A DNA stretch of 64,000 nucleotides from Girardinichthys multiradiatus (taxonomy: Eukaryota > Chordata > Actinopteri > Cyprinodontiformes > Goodeidae): NCBI RefSeq assembly GCF_021462225.1, contig NC_061811.1, positions 3,548,163-3,612,162 on the forward strand, in the 5' to 3' direction. Below the pieces are notes generated by a model that was not told the DNA's origin, searched no databases, and was given only the letters and a program-made list of their open reading frames with translations. Made by a program: the position numbers and the translations under genes. Position 1 is the first letter of the stretch, and each line of letters opens with the position of its first letter. Below, in pieces: positions 49,690 through 64,000 of the stretch.

Positions 49690-51115
49690 TGGAGTGCCTT
49701 GCAAAAGTATGTATGTGTAATCTTAAACAATATATCATTTGATCATGTTACTACCACAGATGTCTGAGTTTTTTTATAGAGATTTTATGACACTCCAATA
49801 TAGAGTAGACCAGAATTATGAAGTGGAAGAAAAAGATAAATATATTTTTTAAACTTTGTACATCTAATATAATTTGAAGCCTTTGTATTCAGCCATTGGA
49901 AGTCAGTTAATAAATAACGTAGAGTCCACCTGTGACCAATTTAACCTCGGTTTAAATTAGAGGTACACCGATTGCAGTTTTCTGGCCAATTACCGATCTT
50001 TAAAAAGCCTGACTTGCCGATTCCGATTTTGGCTGATACAAGTTTTTTTTAGAATTGACACCTTCAGTTGCTATAAGGTCACAATACACCTTTAAGGTTT
50101 CGATCTTCTTTTATTGAAAAGCTTATTGAACAATACCTGTAAAACTATACAAACTTGTTTTAAATTCATATGAGGTGGTGCTCTCAAATAGTTTAGAGCA
50201 TTGCAGTCTTTTTTTTTTTCAAATTTTTAAAAGAGAAAAACTTGCACAATAGGTTAAACAAGTAGATAAGATCGGTTTCACATATAAGTATTGGCCGATC
50301 ACCAATCTCCCCAAATTATCGATCGATGGATCGGTGCACCTCTAGTACAAATGCAGCTGCTTCGTTTCTGGCCTCAGAGGTTTGTTAGAGAGCAAACAGC
50401 AATCATGAAGACCAAGGAACACAGCAGACAGGTCAGGGAGGAAGTTGTGGAGAAGTTTAAAGCTGGGTTAGGTTTTAATACTGTTTCCCAAGATCTAACA
50501 GAGCTCTGTTCAATCCATCATATGAACATTAAGAGAGGATGGACCAACCAACTTGTCGTTGACCGAAACTCACAGGCTGGGCAAGGAGAGCAGTATTCAG
50601 GGAAACCATGCGGCTCATAGTAACTCTAGAGGAGCTGCAGAGATTCACAGCTCAGATGAGTGTAACCCTACCCTGAGAATCTGTTGACAGGACAGCCATT
50701 CATCTTGTACTCCACAAATCTGGCTTTGAAGGGGAAATGGCCAGATGACAGACTACTCTTAAAAAACGAAGCCAAAATACGTCCTGTTCACAATTTACTA
50801 CAAACCATGTTGTAAAAGACTTGAAACTGGGGCAGAGTTCACCTTTCAGCAGGACAACAACCCTAAATACAGTCCAAACTAGGATGGTATGTTTAGACCA
50901 GAGAATATTCCTGTTAGAATGGCCCAGAGAGAGCACAGACCTTAATCCAGTTGACAAGACTTTATGTCCACGGATGCTCTTCATCCAATATGATGGAGAT
51001 TCAGGTGTTCTTCATAGAAGGTGCCAAAATTCCAGCCTCGAGATTTGGAAAGCTGTCGGAGACATCCCCTCCCCCAACCCACATACACCTAGCATTAATG
51101 TTGTTTAGATGCCAC
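49690..51115 (+). mobile_element. Decayed Tc1-like element split by a MITE
   Basis: The left end begins near CCTTGCAAAAGTAT (49698). The transposase start reads MKTKEHSRQVREEVVEKFKAG from 50405, then decays. DDE-region phrases lie at 50820-50990, with a terminal-type end near 51100. An inserted MITE occupies 49958-50344. Confidence 0.65.
49958..50344. mobile_element. hAT-like MITE nested in a Tc1-like element
   Basis: Terminal inverted repeats TAGAGGTACACCGAT and ATCGGTGCACCTCTA (one mismatch), total 387 bp. Flanking octamers GTTTAAAT and GTACAAAT match at 6 of 8 positions, consistent with an aged 8-bp target duplication. The surrounding Tc1-like leader resumes on the other side (AAATGCAGCTGC). 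Confidence 0.75.
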
Positions 51116-51371
51116 AAAGTACAAAAGTACTTTTTTTGTTGTTCTTCACCTGCAACCCACACTTTGTCATTTTCATCAAATATTTTGAAATATGTTTCAT
51201 TTCTGCTGTTTCAAAACATTTAAATTTGTATCATTTCAATCAAAAATAGTGTTTTTCACAGTTTCCTTACAAGTTACCTTCGCATTGCTCCTGTTGTCTT
51301 TGTATTATCACTGATTTTAATTCTATTCTTATACATTTCTTGCTCAGGAGAGGCCTCCAACATCTTCCATA

Positions 51372-62539
<11,168 letters not shown>

Positions 62540-62540
<1 letters not shown>

Positions 62541-62865
62541 ATGAAAAGTATTACTTAGTTTTTCACAAGCCATGTCGAGGACACAGCAAACACTGCACGA
62601 CCCTGAATGCACCATCCTCAAGATGAAACATGGTGGTGGCAGCATCATGCTGTGGGCATCCTTTACTTTAGCAGGAACAGGGATGCTGGTCAGAGTTGAA
62701 GGGAAGATGGATGGAGCTAAATCCAGGACAATCCTGGAAGAAAACCTGTTGGAGGCTGCAGAAGACCTGAGACCTGGGTGGAGCTGGAGAACCACCAAAA
62801 TCCAGTTGGGAATTCAACTATTTTCCAAAAACAAATGGGCAAAAGTTTCAGACCTATATATATAC
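62540..62865 (+). mobile_element. Tc1-like DDE-half remnant
   Basis: Frame fragment KMKHGGGSIMLWASFTLAGTG (62622-62684), then LVRVEGKMDGAKSRTILEEN with later disruptions. Same decayed family as 2880-3250. Confidence 0.6.
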
Positions 62866-62867
62866 AG

Positions 62868-63625
62868 GGGTTGGACAATGAAACTGAAACACCTGTCATT
62901 TTAGTGTGGGAGGTTTCATGGCTAAATTGGACCAGCCTGGTAGCCAGTCTTCATTGATTGCACATTGCACCAGTAAGAGCAGAGTGTGAAGGTTCAAATA
63001 GCAGGGTAAGAGCACAGTTTTGCTCAAAATATTGAAATGCACACAACATTATGGGTGACATACCAGAGTTCAAAAGAGGACAAATTGTTGGTGCACGTCT
63101 TGCTGGCGCATCTGTGACCAAGACAGCAAGTCTTTGTGATGTATCAAGAGCCACGGTATCCAGGGTAATGTCAGCATACCACCAAGAAGGACGAACCACA
63201 TCCAACAGGATTAACTGTGGATGCAAGAGGAAGCTGTCTGAAAGGGATGTTTGGGTGCTAACCCGGATTGTATCCAAAAAACATAAAACCACGGCTGCCC
63301 AAATCACGGCAGAATTAAATGTGCACCTCAACTCTCCTGTTTCCACCAGAACTGTCCATCAGGAGCTCCACAGGGTCAATATACACGGCCGGGCTGCTAT
63401 AGCCAAACCTTTGGTCACTCATGCCAATGCCAAACGTCGGTTTCAATGGTGCTAGGAGCGCAAATCTTGGGCTGTGGACAATGTGAAACATGTATTGTTC
63501 TCTGATGAGTCCACCTTTACTGTTTTCCCCACATCTGGGAGAGTTACGGTGTGGAGAAGCCCCAAATAAGCGTACCACCCAGACTGTTGCATACCCAGAG
63601 TGAAGCATGGGGGTGGATCAGTGAT
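62868..63625 (+). mobile_element. Different Tc1-like element, truncated, transposase broken
   Basis: The left end CAGGGGTTGGACAATGAAACTG follows a TATATA stretch at 62860-62870. The transposase begins at 63051: MGDIPEFKRGQIVGARLAG, with a paired-like HTH (VTKTASLCDVSRATVSRVM). It stops at 63455, after RRFQWC, with the first catalytic region (LFSDEST) still readable beyond the stop and a further stop near 63568. The 3' half is missing where the next element begins. It is a pseudogene copy of a family distinct from the two full-length elements. Confidence 0.75.
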
Positions 63626-63629
63626 ATAT

Positions 63630-64000
63630 ATATGTACACACACTGACCGGCCACTTTATTAGGTACACCTGTCCAACTGCTCTTAACCCAAATTTCTAAT
63701 CAGCCAATCACATGGCAGCAACTCAATGCATTTAGGCATATAGACATGGTCAGGACAATCTGCTGTAGTTCAAATTGAGCATCAGAATGGGGAAGAAAGG
63801 TGATTTAAGTGACTTTGAACGTGGCATGGTTGTTGTGCCAGACGGGCTGGTCTGAGTATTTCAGAAACTGCTGATCTACTGGGATTTTCACGCACTACTA
63901 TCTCTAAGGTTTACAGAGAATGGTCTGAAAAAGAGAAAATATCCAGTCATCAGCAGTTCTGTGGGCACAAATGCCTTGTTGATGTCAGAGGTCAGAAGTG
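63630..64000 (+). mobile_element. Third Tc1-like family, 5' end, cut by the window edge
   Basis: It starts near CACTGACCGGCCACTTTATTAGG. The transposase start at 63789 reads MGKKGDLSDFERGMVV, then shifts frame. Downstream phrases (SISETADLLGFSRTT-like, then YREWSEKEK-like) can be followed in other frames. It is degenerate and continues past 64000. Confidence 0.65.

Overview
The window is vertebrate genomic DNA, almost certainly from a teleost fish (probably a percomorph; the species cannot be read from the sequence). The genes have many exons, canonical GT-AG splice sites and mostly short introns. Their proteins align closely with human orthologues. The introns and spacers are loaded with fish-type Tc1/mariner elements, a LINE fragment, tRNA-derived SINE-like repeats and MITEs. 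I placed splice sites by hand, from splice consensus plus homology recalled from the families; no database search was run.

Layout, left to right. (1) 1-1181: no gene recognised, except a possible poly(A) signal at the extreme left edge. (2) 1451-39867, minus strand: a complete cytoplasmic dynein 1 heavy chain gene (dync1h1). I resolved 78 coding exon positions. They join in one consistent frame to give 4,640 codons plus a stop. (3) 39868-42091: spacer with SINE-like and Tc1-like repeats. (4) 42519-45429, minus strand: a complete seven-exon CDC50/TMEM30 gene of 340 aa, closest in my reading to TMEM30B, with an upstream non-coding exon. (5) 46429-48033: a dead Tc1-like transposon. (6) 48034-51347: probable 5' region and first non-coding exon(s) of kdm1a, plus nested transposons. 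(7) 51372 to beyond 64000, plus strand: the 5' part of kdm1a (LSD1). Eleven coding exons (465 codons) are visible, ending inside the tower domain; the catalytic C-terminal part lies outside the window.

The genes have unrelated jobs: a microtubule motor, the beta subunit of lipid flippases, and a histone demethylase. Nothing suggests an operon-like link.

The most striking feature is at 14035-14564. The dync1h1 exon encoding the first half of the microtubule-binding domain at the stalk tip is present twice, in tandem. Both copies are 196 nt with identical phases, intact splice sites and open frames, and about 74% protein identity. Because 196 is not a multiple of three, a functional message must use exactly one copy. 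This predicts mutually exclusive splicing that would produce two dynein motors with different microtubule-binding tips. Other points of interest are a GC-AG intron, a CA repeat abutting a 5' splice site, an uninterrupted Tc1 transposase in a dync1h1 intron, and a roughly 640-bp CAGA-type satellite with a 200-bp higher-order repeat next to the first coding exon of kdm1a.
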